Shown here: positions 7,334 through 16,098 of the stretch, piece after piece
How positions within the stretch are numbered: position 1 is the first letter of the stretch
Layout: each line of letters opens with the position of its first letter
Assembly: GCA_002371895.1 (NCBI GenBank)
Contig: DFHM01000003.1
Coordinates: forward strand, 1-59,402
Direction: 5' to 3'
DNA from: Candidatus Saccharibacteria bacterium UBA3723
Lineage (GTDB): Bacteria; Patescibacteriota; Saccharimonadia; Saccharimonadales; Saccharimonadaceae
DNA: 59,402 nt
Program-made: the position numbers and the translations under genes
The notes under the pieces: model-generated
What the model saw: only the letters and a program-made list of their open reading frames with translations
Databases searched by the model: none
What the model was told of the DNA's origin: nothing

Positions 7334-7918
7334 GGCATATACGCCAGCACTAATTCCGGCCGCTCCACCAAGAATCATGACCGCCCAGCCGAAAGTAGCT
7401 AGAAGCGTTTGATTGTATACTTGCAGGAATGGGTATGGTCCGTCAACGACGCGGCAAAGGTTAAGAATAATCAGTACGATGGCATAAAGCAGCGTGGCGC
7501 CGATAGGCCACCAGATATCTTTTTTGACTAGATTATGTTTTTCCAACAGCAAGAACGAGATTAGTGACAGGATTGGACACAGCGTATGGTTATATAACAT
7601 CTGGTCCGTGAACATAAAGATATAGAAACCATTTTCTACCATTGGCGAGAGAATGAAGGCCGTAACCAAAATTGTGACGGTAAGCATACAAACCGCAACA
7701 TATTTTGCGATGCTGACCCATTTCGGGATTTTGTCACCTTTTATGAGGTAATAAGCCAGTATTGCAGAGATTATCAGTGACAGGATATTACTATCCATCG
7801 TGTAATATTCAATTCCGAGCGCATGGCGAACATTTAGTCGAATGATTATACTTACGACTTCCAAGATTACGATAATGATGTTTATTGCGATAGCTGCTTT
7901 TCTTTTCATATTAGCCAT
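7316..7918 (-). CDS. Pr6Pr / FAR-17a-AIG1-like six-helix membrane protein
   Basis: 200 residues with about six transmembrane helices. The helix-1/2 region has YYTMDSNIL, and a conserved His lies in the loop before the middle helices (LYNHTLCPIL). This arrangement fits the Pr6Pr family, related to the eukaryotic AIG1/ADTRP lipid hydrolases. In those proteins a Thr and a His form the active site, so a membrane lipid hydrolase role is possible but unproven. Its start overlaps the stop of the GrpB-membrane fusion gene (ATGGCTAATATG; 7918 or 7909), so it is translationally coupled to that gene. Confidence 0.65.
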   Translation of the reverse strand: MANMKRKAAIAINIIIVILEVVSIIIRLNVRHALGIEYYTMDSNILSLIISAILAYYLIKGDKIPKWVSIAKYVAVCMLTVTILVTAFILSPMVENGFYIFMFTDQMLYNHTLCPILSLISFLLLEKHNLVKKDIWWPIGATLLYAIVLIILNLCRVVDGPYPFLQVYNQTLLATFGWAVMILGGAAGISAGVYALRKNK

Positions 7919-8786
7919 TCAGTGTCACTATTAGGTTAATTATCGCATCGGCGATAAGAACTCCACCGAACACTATAAACATTATGCGTTTTAATACGAT
8001 GCCACTGTTCGTACGTTCTCTTATCAGGAGATAAATCATAAATATCGTGCTAAGTATCGACAGTAAACCGCAGCCGATTATGAGCGGGACTGCTTCCGTC
8101 GTAAAGACCAAAACTATTATGAGCCCCAAAAACATACGAACAAGTAACTGCGCGACACCCACATATAATATGTAGCCGCAGATTTTTTCGACAATCTCGG
8201 AGGACCTATTTACGCGATATCTTTCTGTCTTTTCTATATGAATTTCATCATCGTAATTTTCGACACTGTTTTGCTTCGCCGTAGCCTTAATAAAGCTCGT
8301 CTTGGCGTTATGATACTTATCCAAGTCGTCTCTATATTCAAGTTTTGCATAGCTATGAATATTCTCATAAGCATCACGTCTCTTTGGCTTTATTTTTAAC
8401 TCGTCACGGAAACGAAGCATGGTCCTAAAGAAGTTGCTTTGCGCCAGAGTTAAATGAATATAATAGGACGGCTTTTCGAGGGTGCCTTTGCGGATGAGGA
8501 TTTCGTCATTCTTGGATTTGCATTCCGTGAAACCGTGCTCAGACAATAGCTTCTCACAAATTCGATCACGAAGTTTTTCGGTAGAGGCCGCTATCGCCAC
8601 ATCGATGACCGGGTACGCAAAAATATCATTTACGGCAGTGGTGCCGACGTGTTCTATATAGACAGCATCGTCGCCAAGCAGTTCTTTTAGCTTCGCGCGG
8701 ATATGTTCGTATTTCTTGATATATTGCGAATTATCCTCAATATTGATGCGCTCGTCGAGATGTCGCAAATCCGTCTCTTCGTACAT
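7911..8786 (-). CDS. GrpB-family (UPF0157) domain fused to a membrane domain
   Basis: 291 residues. The first about 175 residues are a GrpB/UPF0157 domain of the nucleotidyltransferase fold, with the signature IEHVGTTAV followed by PVIDVAIA. The last about 90 residues form three hydrophobic helices. Stand-alone GrpB proteins are soluble, so the membrane part is an addition. The start at 8786 overlaps the last base of the upstream GrpB gene, so the two are coupled. The biochemical role of GrpB proteins is not well established. The tandem arrangement suggests duplication followed by acquisition of a membrane anchor. Confidence 0.8.
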   Translation of the reverse strand: MYEETDLRHLDERINIEDNSQYIKKYEHIRAKLKELLGDDAVYIEHVGTTAVNDIFAYPVIDVAIAASTEKLRDRICEKLLSEHGFTECKSKNDEILIRKGTLEKPSYYIHLTLAQSNFFRTMLRFRDELKIKPKRRDAYENIHSYAKLEYRDDLDKYHNAKTSFIKATAKQNSVENYDDEIHIEKTERYRVNRSSEIVEKICGYILYVGVAQLLVRMFLGLIIVLVFTTEAVPLIIGCGLLSILSTIFMIYLLIRERTNSGIVLKRIMFIVFGGVLIADAIINLIVTLNG

Positions 8787-9298
8787 TATTTTGATGCCTC
8801 TTTTATAATTTCGTTGATAAATTCCGCTTTTGCGGCCGTATAGCTCTTGCGATCATCCGCATACTTTTGCGCAAGTTCCTGTTTTAACTGCTCATATTTA
8901 TTTCTCGCATCGGCATGCTCTCGCATATAATCTCGAAACTTCAGGTAATTATTAAATCGCGTGCTAGTTTTCTCTGAAATATGAATAAAGTGGGTGCGAT
9001 TTTCTTCTGGGCCTCTTCGGACTAGTACTTCATCTTTGTCGGAATCATCCTTGATTGAGTAGTTTGGGTCTTTTTGGAAGAGTCCGCGGTAGTTCTCAAA
9101 GTCTTCAAGTCTATCCAGGCCTACTGCGATATCAATAATCGGCTTCGCGGATATTCCTTCAATGGACGTGGATCCCACATGCTCAATTGGCACGGAATCG
9201 CCGAAGATTCGGCGAAGATTCGCTTTTTCTTCTTCGAATTGTTTTGGCCAATTATAATCGTAATCTGATAGTTTTACTTTCCCAACCGCTAGTCCCAT
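8786..9298 (-). CDS. GrpB-family (UPF0157) protein
   Basis: 170 residues from the ATG at 9298 (MGLAVGKVKL). It has the GrpB signature IEHVGSTSI and PIIDIAVG and is a full-length stand-alone domain with a charged helical C-terminus. The ATG at 9298 is chosen over a TTG at 9322 because the TATAAT box (9310-9305) overlaps the upstream codons and ends six bases before the ATG, which predicts a leaderless message. It is the first gene of a three-gene coupled operon with the GrpB-membrane fusion and the Pr6Pr-like protein. Confidence 0.85.
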   Translation of the reverse strand: MGLAVGKVKLSDYDYNWPKQFEEEKANLRRIFGDSVPIEHVGSTSIEGISAKPIIDIAVGLDRLEDFENYRGLFQKDPNYSIKDDSDKDEVLVRRGPEENRTHFIHISEKTSTRFNNYLKFRDYMREHADARNKYEQLKQELAQKYADDRKSYTAAKAEFINEIIKEASK

Positions 9299-9303
9299 AG
9301 ATT

Positions 9304-9315
9304 TATTATATAATA
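9304..9315. promoter_or_regulatory. Palindromic bidirectional -10 element
   Basis: TATTATATAATA is a perfect 12-bp palindrome, so it offers a TATAAT to each strand. On the minus strand the box ends 6 nt before the grpB ATG (leaderless). On the plus strand it is followed by a short leader with GGAGG before the sulfotransferase ATG. Confidence 0.6.
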
Positions 9316-9333
9316 GAGCCAAACGGAGGTTTT

Positions 9334-11301
9334 ATGAAAAATAGGTCAAAGATTGATATTTTTTGGATAATATTTTTGCCGCTTATTACAATTTTGATTA
9401 TTGTTGCAAGTTTTACAGGCATTATTGATGGAAAGTCTCTCATGGAGACAGAACCTAGCCTTGCGTCACAACAGGCCGTGCTTGAAAAGAATATTACCGC
9501 TGATGGCTACACTATAAGCAATCCGAATATCATCTTGGATCCATATAATAATTCGCCTCTAACCGCCATTATTGCGTTTAAAACGGAAGAGCTTGTACGT
9601 CCAACCGTAAAAATTGCTGGCAAGGACGATAAGACATCGCTTGAATTCACTTTTGATATTTCCAAAGAGCATATTTTGCCGATTTATGGCTTATATCCAG
9701 ATACAGCAAACAGTGTGACTATTAGCTATGACGGTTTTGAGAAGACCGTCACGATAGTTACGGCGCCACTCCCAGAAAACTTCGTTAGCGCAGAGATCAA
9801 GATTGCCGACCGCGACCAACTAGATAATCAATTATATTTCTTCACTCCGTCCAGCAATGGCTACACCTGTGCCTTTGATATAAACGGCGATGTGCGTTGG
9901 TACTTGAAAAATAAAGCAATTTGGGACAATGCCCGCCTCCAAAACGGGCACATGATCGTAAGCACCGAGCGCCTTCAAAATACGCCATATTATCTTACGG
10001 GCCTTTACGAAATCGATATGCTTGGCAAAATTCATGCCGAATACAGCTTACCTGGCGGCTATCACCATGATTACTACGAAATGGAAAATGGCAACCTATT
10101 GATTGCGAGCGATAACTTTGATGGCGTAAACGACACCGTTGAAGATTACGTCGTCGAAATGAACCGTATGACTGGCGCGATTGAAAAGAAGTTTAACTTA
10201 AAGGATGTTCTTCCGGCATCCGTAAATACTGGCAACGAAAACTGGTCTAGCGACGACTGGTTCCACAATAATGCCGTTTGGTATGACAAAGAGACGAATT
10301 CTATCCTGCTATCTGGTCGCCATGCCGACGCTATCGTAAACATAGATTACGAGACCGGCAATCTTCGCTGGATTCTTGGTGATCCAACTGGCTGGCCGGA
10401 AGAATATAAGTCTTATTTCTTTACCCCAGTAGGCGATAACTTTGAATGGCAATGGAGCCAGCATGCCGTCATGAAGACGCCGGAAGGAAACATCTTCTTA
10501 TTCGACAACGGCAACAATAAGTCAAAGATTGAATCGGAGTACGTTCCGGCCGAGCGTAGCTATTCCCGCGGTGTTATGTATAAGATCGATGAATACGAAA
10601 AGAAGATTGAACAGGTCTGGGAATACGGTAAAGAGCGTGGCGCAGAGTTCTACTCACCGTATATTTCAGATGTAGATTATCTTGATGCTGGTCATTATAT
10701 CGTTCACTCTGGCGGTATCGTCTACAAGGACGGTAAGAATTCCAATCAGCCTGCTGGCTTTGGCGGCGCTGACAAACTCGTCTCAGACACGGTTGAGCTC
10801 AAAGACGACAGAGTAATCTTCGAGATTGTCTTGCCTACAAATACATACCGCGTCGAAAAACTCCCAGCCTATACTAAAGAAGACCTCCACGGCGTAAGTC
10901 TTGGTGGCGCAATGCGTGTCGGTTCTTTGGGTAAAACGGAAATCGCCGAGACTAAGTATGGCCTCATGCACGGAATCGAACCTGACGACAAGCTAAACGA
11001 GCATAATGTAAGTATTATCAAGCAAGAAGATCGCCTCGTCTTCAATGGCACATTCAAGCGTAGCAGCAACGTCCGCGTTGTCCTCGTAAAGGGCTTTGAG
11101 CAGAAGTATTACAAAATGCGCATCACGGATAAAGTACATGCGGCCCTCTGCGTTGCAGTATTTGAGGAAGAAGAAAATGCCGATGCCGACGACATTACCG
11201 TTACGCGCTTCATAAATAGTGAAGGCTTAGACGGTAAATACGATGTCTATCTTGAGGTTTACGACAAGATTTATAACCTACATCAGCAGGTGAGCTTCTA
11301 G
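9334..11301 (+). CDS. Membrane-anchored arylsulfate sulfotransferase (ASST family)
   Basis: 655 residues. An N-terminal hydrophobic segment (about 9-31, no obvious cleavage site) anchors it outside the membrane. A beta-rich N-terminal domain is followed by a beta-propeller of the ASST type. Propeller blades repeat motifs such as NGHMIVS, NGNLLIAS and EGNIFLFDNG. Conserved His residues fit the ASST active site: YHHDYYE near 243-245, WFHNN (H311) and QWSQH (H377). ASST enzymes move sulfate between phenolic molecules without PAPS, with a covalent sulfo-histidine. The gene has its own promoter element (9304-9315) and GGAGG 5 nt before the ATG. Its last four bases overlap the convergent ABC-F gene. 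Substrates cannot be read from the sequence. Confidence 0.8.
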   Translation: MKNRSKIDIFWIIFLPLITILIIVASFTGIIDGKSLMETEPSLASQQAVLEKNITADGYTISNPNIILDPYNNSPLTAIIAFKTEELVRPTVKIAGKDDKTSLEFTFDISKEHILPIYGLYPDTANSVTISYDGFEKTVTIVTAPLPENFVSAEIKIADRDQLDNQLYFFTPSSNGYTCAFDINGDVRWYLKNKAIWDNARLQNGHMIVSTERLQNTPYYLTGLYEIDMLGKIHAEYSLPGGYHHDYYEMENGNLLIASDNFDGVNDTVEDYVVEMNRMTGAIEKKFNLKDVLPASVNTGNENWSSDDWFHNNAVWYDKETNSILLSGRHADAIVNIDYETGNLRWILGDPTGWPEEYKSYFFTPVGDNFEWQWSQHAVMKTPEGNIFLFDNGNNKSKIESEYVPAERSYSRGVMYKIDEYEKKIEQVWEYGKERGAEFYSPYISDVDYLDAGHYIVHSGGIVYKDGKNSNQPAGFGGADKLVSDTVELKDDRVIFEIVLPTNTYRVEKLPAYTKEDLHGVSLGGAMRVGSLGKTEIAETKYGLMHGIEPDDKLNEHNVSIIKQEDRLVFNGTFKRSSNVRVVLVKGFEQKYYKMRITDKVHAALCVAVFEEEENADADDITVTRFINSEGLDGKYDVYLEVYDKIYNLHQQVSF

Positions 11302-12941
11302 ACTAAATCAGAGTTTAGATAGTAATAATATTCCAAAAGCTCGTGCGAATAATTCTTAACGATTCCTAGCGCGGGCTTTTCTGGATCGTGGCTCGGCAAA
11401 ATCAACATGCGCGTAATACCTACTTGCTCCGCGAAGCTAGGATTATGGCTAACCATAATAATCGTACCGTCATAATCTTTGAAGTTCTCGCCAATGATTT
11501 TCTGAGTCTCTGGATCAAAATGGTTTGTTGGCTCGTCTAGGATAATGACATTTGTGCGCTTGGTTAGGATTTTGCAGAGAGCGACGCGCGCCTTTTCGCC
11601 CGGGCTTAATACCGACACGCGCTTATATACATCATCACCGCGGAACAAGAAGTTGCTCAAGATGCTGCGCATTTCCGTATCGGTAAAATCATAGGACTTT
11701 ACATTGTCTAGGATGGTTTCGCGCTCGTCGAGAATCTCGAGTTCCTGCGCGTAGTATGCAATAGTAGTGTTCTGGCTCGGAATAATCGTGCCCTCATCTG
11801 GCGTTAATTCACCCATAATAAGTTTCAGCAGTGTAGACTTACCGATACCATTTTCACCGACGATGAGGAATTTTTCGCCGCGAGTAAGACTAAATGACAA
11901 TTTTTCGAATAATGGCGCCTTGCCTGGATAGTGAAAAGTAAGATTTTGAACTTCTAGTGGCACTTTCCCAGATTGCTTGCTTGGCGAAATATTCATCTCG
12001 ACTTTTTGATATTCTTGCTCTCGAACTTCAAGCTCGGCAAGCTTACGGTCGAGCATCTTCTCACGGACGTGGCCTTGCTTGATTAACGCAGTATTACTAC
12101 GCTTTGCATTACGGGCGCGCTCAACGAACTCCTGAATACGCTTAATCTCGCGCTCTTGCTCAGTGATTCGTTTATCCTGTTCTGCTTTTTCTTCGGCATA
12201 CTGACGGCGGAAATAGGTATAGTTGCCACGATAAACTGTAGTTTTATGGGTAGTTTTGTTTAGGAATAAGGTCTTGTTCGTTACCGTGTCGAGAAACTCT
12301 ACGTCATGGCTAATTACCATTACCATGCCGCGATAATTACGCAGATAATTGGCTACGAATCCTTTTGTTTCAACATCCAAGTGGTTCGTTGGCTCATCCA
12401 GAAGTAAAAGACCGGCATTTTCGAATAGGACGCGCGCAAAAGCAACTTTCGATTTCTGGCCGCCAGATAGTTGTTTCATTGGGGCGTCCATCAAGTCTTG
12501 GAGATGCATCTTTTCGATAATCTTTAGAAGTTCGTAATCAAAATTTGCGATATCGTATGAGTCGATGAGATCCTGTAGCTTAACAATCCTCTCCGTAATC
12601 GCATTGCTGTCTGGGTATTTGGCAAGCTTTTCGTATTCGGCATTTAGCTGCTCCTGCAGTTCATCAACTGGGCGAGCCGCAGCAATATATTGCCAGACCG
12701 TAATATCATCATTGGACTTATCGATTTTGATTTCCTGCGGCAAGTAGCCAAGGCGCAGACTCGGGAGTTCTATTTCGCCGTCATCTAGTTTTTGCTGGCC
12801 AAGAATCACTTTAAATAGCGTAGATTTGCCGGCGCCGTTTACGCCAACGATGCCTACTTTGTCCTTTGCTTCAAAATGAAAGCTACAATCGTCGTAGATT
12901 TTTTCGACACCAAAAGACAGAGATAGGTGCTGTGCTTTCAT
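11298..12941 (-). CDS. ABC-F family ATPase
   Basis: 547 residues from the ATG at 12941 (MKAQHLSLSFG). Two ABC domains without membrane helices: Walker A GVNGAGKST and GENGIGKST, signatures LSGGQKSK and LSPGEKAR, and Walker B followed by DEPTNHLD and DEPTNHFD. The linker between the domains is long and charged. These are the hallmarks of ABC-F translation factors, which bind the ribosomal E site; some give antibiotic resistance. The ATG at 12941 is chosen over an upstream in-frame codon at 12980 because TATAAT (12954-12949) ends 7 nt before it. The start is therefore leaderless and divergent from the CotH gene 39 bp away. Which ABC-F subfamily it belongs to needs a tree. Confidence 0.92.
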   Translation of the reverse strand: MKAQHLSLSFGVEKIYDDCSFHFEAKDKVGIVGVNGAGKSTLFKVILGQQKLDDGEIELPSLRLGYLPQEIKIDKSNDDITVWQYIAAARPVDELQEQLNAEYEKLAKYPDSNAITERIVKLQDLIDSYDIANFDYELLKIIEKMHLQDLMDAPMKQLSGGQKSKVAFARVLFENAGLLLLDEPTNHLDVETKGFVANYLRNYRGMVMVISHDVEFLDTVTNKTLFLNKTTHKTTVYRGNYTYFRRQYAEEKAEQDKRITEQEREIKRIQEFVERARNAKRSNTALIKQGHVREKMLDRKLAELEVREQEYQKVEMNISPSKQSGKVPLEVQNLTFHYPGKAPLFEKLSFSLTRGEKFLIVGENGIGKSTLLKLIMGELTPDEGTIIPSQNTTIAYYAQELEILDERETILDNVKSYDFTDTEMRSILSNFLFRGDDVYKRVSVLSPGEKARVALCKILTKRTNVIILDEPTNHFDPETQKIIGENFKDYDGTIIMVSHNPSFAEQVGITRMLILPSHDPEKPALGIVKNYSHELLEYYYYLNSDLV

Positions 12942-12948
12942 GGCGTAT

Positions 12949-12977
12949 ATTATATCGCAAAAGTTGTATAATATAAT
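12949..12977. promoter_or_regulatory. Divergent leaderless promoters (ABC-F and CotH genes)
   Basis: Minus-strand TATAAT at 12954-12949 lies 7 nt before the ATG at 12941. Plus-strand TATAAT at 12967-12972, with an overlapping second copy at 12972-12977, lies 3-8 nt before the ATG at 12981. Only 39 bp separate the two start codons and neither has a Shine-Dalgarno. The -35 regions are poor. Confidence 0.6.
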
Positions 12978-12980
12978 CAA

Positions 12981-14558
12981 ATGAACCGTAAAGCAACAAT
13001 TGCGGCTTGTGTTTTGGCTCTCATCCTGGGACTGATTGTATTATTTCTTCCGAAGTCTAGAGAGCTTAGTTTTCTTGAGACTGAAATTACCGAAGATAGA
13101 TGGAACGAAATCACTTCTACGCATATAAAGAACCCATTTTTGTCTTTGTCGGGAATCACCTTTGATGGCTACGAACTTCAGCTAGATTCTGATGGCGGAA
13201 GATATTTTTATTCGATCATACAGAATTCAGACACCGCATATAATCCGATAATCTATATTCCAAAAGAGTCGCGCATCAACATTGCTACGCTAAAGCCGGA
13301 CCTTAGCTATGAATCTGTCGCCGAAAACCAGAGCATTAAACTACTACTCTATACTAGCGTTGACTATAGAATCGTAGATCTCGTCGCGACTACGCTACCG
13401 ATAATGAATATCGACACAAAGTGGCACCCAAATATCAGCGATAAAGATTCGCAAGCGGCAATCAGTCTATTCGATAATAGTGAATTCGTTAATCAGCGTA
13501 TCGTCAAATCAGACACGAATATTCATCTTCGCGGATCCACCTCATATTTTCAAGAAAAGAAAAGCTACAAACTCAATCTCACTTTGCCGGATGGGTCAAA
13601 TAATCGTCTACGCCTACTCGGAATGAGGAAGGATGATGATTGGATTCTTAATAGTCTTTATGGCGATTTTGAGAAAGTCCGTAATATCTTGGCTGCTCAG
13701 ATGTGGAAGGATTGCTGTTCCGAACATAACGAAATGCAGGCGCCAAACAGTTTCGAATATCGCTTCGTGGAGCTTTTCGTCGATAACTCATATGTTGGGC
13801 TCTACCTATTAGGATACAAACCTGACAAGAAAGTCGTAAATCTAAATAGTTCAGAATATATCTATAAGTATAAAGACTGGGCAAATGCGGAGATTCTTCG
13901 CTCAGATGATAATTTCTTCCGTTTTTTTGATTACGAGAAGGGCGACGCGCCGGAAGAAGACGTTCGCGAAGAATTACTTAACTCTATTGATGTTATTAGC
14001 AGCGGTTCAATCGATGACATCAAAAATAGATATGATATCGACAACATCATCGATATTGAGCTTCATGGCATGATTACGCAAAATGTCGATTATATCAAAG
14101 ATAATAAGGTTAAGAATCTGTATATAACCATGAAAAACACGCCAACAAGGCGAGTCGTTTTATATACGCCATGGGATTTCGATCTAGCTTTCGGCAACTC
14201 ATGGAAGGATGGTCTTGAAAATAATACGAGCACCGTTTCGTATGGTTCACCGGTTGATGCCGTAATTGAATCCGACCAATTCCCTACTGGTGCGCTCAGA
14301 AGGCTTGGCGATAAAAGCATTACCGAAGTTGAGAAGAAAAGGTACGCAGAACTACGCCGAGGCGCCTGGAGCAACGAACAGATATTTTCACTAATAGACA
14401 AGTATGAATCCGAGATCTTTGATTCTGGCGCCTATTACCGCGATGAGGCACGTTGGCCAAAAGGAAATTATCTTGAAGGCGCAAGGGACTTAAGTGTATT
14501 CAAAGAATATATGAAAAAGCGCCTAGAATTCGTAGACGCTTATTATGATTATAGATAA
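12981..14558 (+). CDS. CotH-type protein kinase-like protein, membrane anchored
   Basis: 525 residues with an N-terminal membrane anchor (about 5-24). The core matches CotH kinases: IHLRGSTS followed by KKSYKLNL (about 180-200), LLGMRKDDDWILNSLY with a later VRNILA, VELFVDNSYVGLYLLG, and TPWDFDLAFGN near residue 395, where the Asp residues probably bind metal. CotH proteins in Bacillus phosphorylate spore-coat proteins and occur in fungi and in many bacteria that do not form spores. Here the domain would lie outside the membrane. No Shine-Dalgarno is seen and the start is leaderless. Its place among envelope genes suggests modification of surface proteins. The substrate is unknown. Confidence 0.82.
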   Translation: MNRKATIAACVLALILGLIVLFLPKSRELSFLETEITEDRWNEITSTHIKNPFLSLSGITFDGYELQLDSDGGRYFYSIIQNSDTAYNPIIYIPKESRINIATLKPDLSYESVAENQSIKLLLYTSVDYRIVDLVATTLPIMNIDTKWHPNISDKDSQAAISLFDNSEFVNQRIVKSDTNIHLRGSTSYFQEKKSYKLNLTLPDGSNNRLRLLGMRKDDDWILNSLYGDFEKVRNILAAQMWKDCCSEHNEMQAPNSFEYRFVELFVDNSYVGLYLLGYKPDKKVVNLNSSEYIYKYKDWANAEILRSDDNFFRFFDYEKGDAPEEDVREELLNSIDVISSGSIDDIKNRYDIDNIIDIELHGMITQNVDYIKDNKVKNLYITMKNTPTRRVVLYTPWDFDLAFGNSWKDGLENNTSTVSYGSPVDAVIESDQFPTGALRRLGDKSITEVEKKRYAELRRGAWSNEQIFSLIDKYESEIFDSGAYYRDEARWPKGNYLEGARDLSVFKEYMKKRLEFVDAYYDYR

Positions 14559-14846
14559 TTATTTCTTTTTCTTGTCTTCGTGCTCGCAGAAGCGGCGGAT
14601 TTCTGAATAGAAATAGATATTCGCAAGGATGAATACTACGCCGAATGCTTCTAGGAGATGAATTGCCTTACCTAGGATAATTGGGCATCCCTGAATGAAG
14701 CCAGAGATTGTCTCGACCAGACCGATCATGAGTAGGATAAATGGAATAATATAGGCGAGGAAGAATACAGTGCGTCCGTATAGTGTCTTATGGAATTTTT
14801 GGAATGTTTTTCTTAGGGATTTGATGTCTAGTTCGTATACGCTCAT
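14559..14846 (-). CDS. Small two-helix membrane protein, function unknown
   Basis: 95 residues with hydrophobic helices at about 25-48 and 58-80 and a charged C-terminal tail ending in a Lys run. No family is recognised. It converges on the CotH gene with no gap. The start is leaderless: an extended -10 box TGCTAATAT ends 6 nt before the ATG, and there is no Shine-Dalgarno. Confidence 0.7.
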   Translation of the reverse strand: MSVYELDIKSLRKTFQKFHKTLYGRTVFFLAYIIPFILLMIGLVETISGFIQGCPIILGKAIHLLEAFGVVFILANIYFYSEIRRFCEHEDKKKK

Positions 14847-14907
14847 GCTTATATATTAGCAAATATTTTTTGATACAATATAAGCAATAAGGGAGCGTTA
14901 GCATTAT

Positions 14908-16098
14908 ATGTCGTCTAGGAGAAGTTTTATAAGCTCGCTAATTGTGATAGCGGCTATTTTGATATCGTCCTTGTCTATAGCGCTAATCCCCACACACGAA
15001 GCCAGTGCCGAAAATATGATGTGCGAGTGCACGAATACTTATTCTGATGGCACAACAAAAACCGAAGAAGGCGCCTCCACTATCCTGTTCGGTGATGCTA
15101 ATAGCTGTTTTTGTGGTGGTATTAATAGTATCGTCAGGACGGCTGTGAATGTCCTCACTGTCGGTATAGGACTTCTGGGGACGCTCGGGATTGTATGGTC
15201 TGGTGTCGTCTATATGTCTGCGCGAGATGACGAGAGTCAAGTAGCAAACGCCAAAAAGCGCCTAATTCAGACCCTTATCGGCATTGCGGCGGTAGGCCTA
15301 TTTGATGCTGCCGTATTTCTCTTGATGCCAGGTGGCACGGCGAGTAGTATTCCTACAGTAGTTAGTAGCACATCCGAGGTAGTCGCAAGGCCCGAGCCAG
15401 AAAAGAAGCCAGATCCCGTACCGACTACACCTTCTACGCCTTCGACACCATCAACGCCGTCTACGCCATCCACTCCTTCGACGCCATCTACACCTTCCAC
15501 TCCTTCCACCCCCCCTACGCCGTCTACGCCTACCGGCAATGACTGCTCTAGCTACGGTGTATCGAAAGGTACGGAATATCATACGCAGTACGGATCATAT
15601 AAGAACGTCATCTGGAAAGGCGGAAGTTATCCGAACTCAACAATTGGGGAATCTGGCTGTCCGATGATTGCAATTCTAAACGCGACAATCAAGGTCACAA
15701 ATTGCAAGCTTACGCCCAAAATGTTCGCAGATAATATGAAGAGCTTCACAAACAACTTTACGAACCGTAAAGGTATATTTAGTAGCGACGGAAACTGGAG
15801 CAATCTCGGTGAGCCTATTATGAAGCATTACGCCTCAGACTATAAGGTAAAATTTAAGAGAATAAGCAAAGGTTCGGTAAAGTCAGCCCTTGCTGCTGGG
15901 CATGCCGTAATTGCCCGTGGCGCGAGAGGATCCGATGATAGCAATAAAGTCTTTTCTAGAAACGGCCATTTCGTGGCATTTGTCGGAATTAATGGCAACA
16001 CCATCTCGGTCAAGAATCCAGCTTCGAGTAGTTTCGGAAGCGTTAGTTTCGAGAAAGCGACCGCTCATGCTACAGATTATTGGGAGGTTTCAAAATAA
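14908..16098 (+). CDS. VirB2/TrbC-like membrane domain fused through a (TPS)n linker to a C39-like cysteine peptidase domain
   Basis: 396 residues. A signal peptide (about 1-34, ending near ASA-EN) is followed by a Cys-rich segment and then two hydrophobic helices (about 77-100 and 118-140) separated by a short charged loop. This is the layout of the VirB2/TrbC-like pilin proteins common in Patescibacteria. A linker of Thr-Pro-Ser repeats (about 171-207) leads to a C-terminal domain with ESGCPMIA (C251), NGHFVAF (H354) and VKNP (N370). This is the Cys-His-Asn/Asp order of C39-type papain-like peptidases. If correct, a protease (or a non-cleaving peptide-binding domain) would be displayed on the cell surface. 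It is translationally coupled to the next gene (TAATG). Confidence 0.75.
   Translation: MSSRRSFISSLIVIAAILISSLSIALIPTHEASAENMMCECTNTYSDGTTKTEEGASTILFGDANSCFCGGINSIVRTAVNVLTVGIGLLGTLGIVWSGVVYMSARDDESQVANAKKRLIQTLIGIAAVGLFDAAVFLLMPGGTASSIPTVVSSTSEVVARPEPEKKPDPVPTTPSTPSTPSTPSTPSTPSTPSTPSTPSTPPTPSTPTGNDCSSYGVSKGTEYHTQYGSYKNVIWKGGSYPNSTIGESGCPMIAILNATIKVTNCKLTPKMFADNMKSFTNNFTNRKGIFSSDGNWSNLGEPIMKHYASDYKVKFKRISKGSVKSALAAGHAVIARGARGSDDSNKVFSRNGHFVAFVGINGNTISVKNPASSSFGSVSFEKATAHATDYWEVSK
15424..15534 (+). repeat. Tandem 9-bp repeats coding for a Thr-Pro-Ser linker
   Basis: About eleven 9-bp units encode a PST/TPS repeat. Third positions vary freely (acc, acg, aca, act; tct, tcg, tca, tcc), so the array is old and conserved at protein level rather than a fresh slippage product. 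It may still vary in length between strains. Confidence 0.85.

Noticed and set aside
15424..15534. Possible CRISPR-like tandem array
   Set aside because: The 9-bp units are in frame, encode Thr-Pro-Ser and lack spacers, so this is a protein linker.
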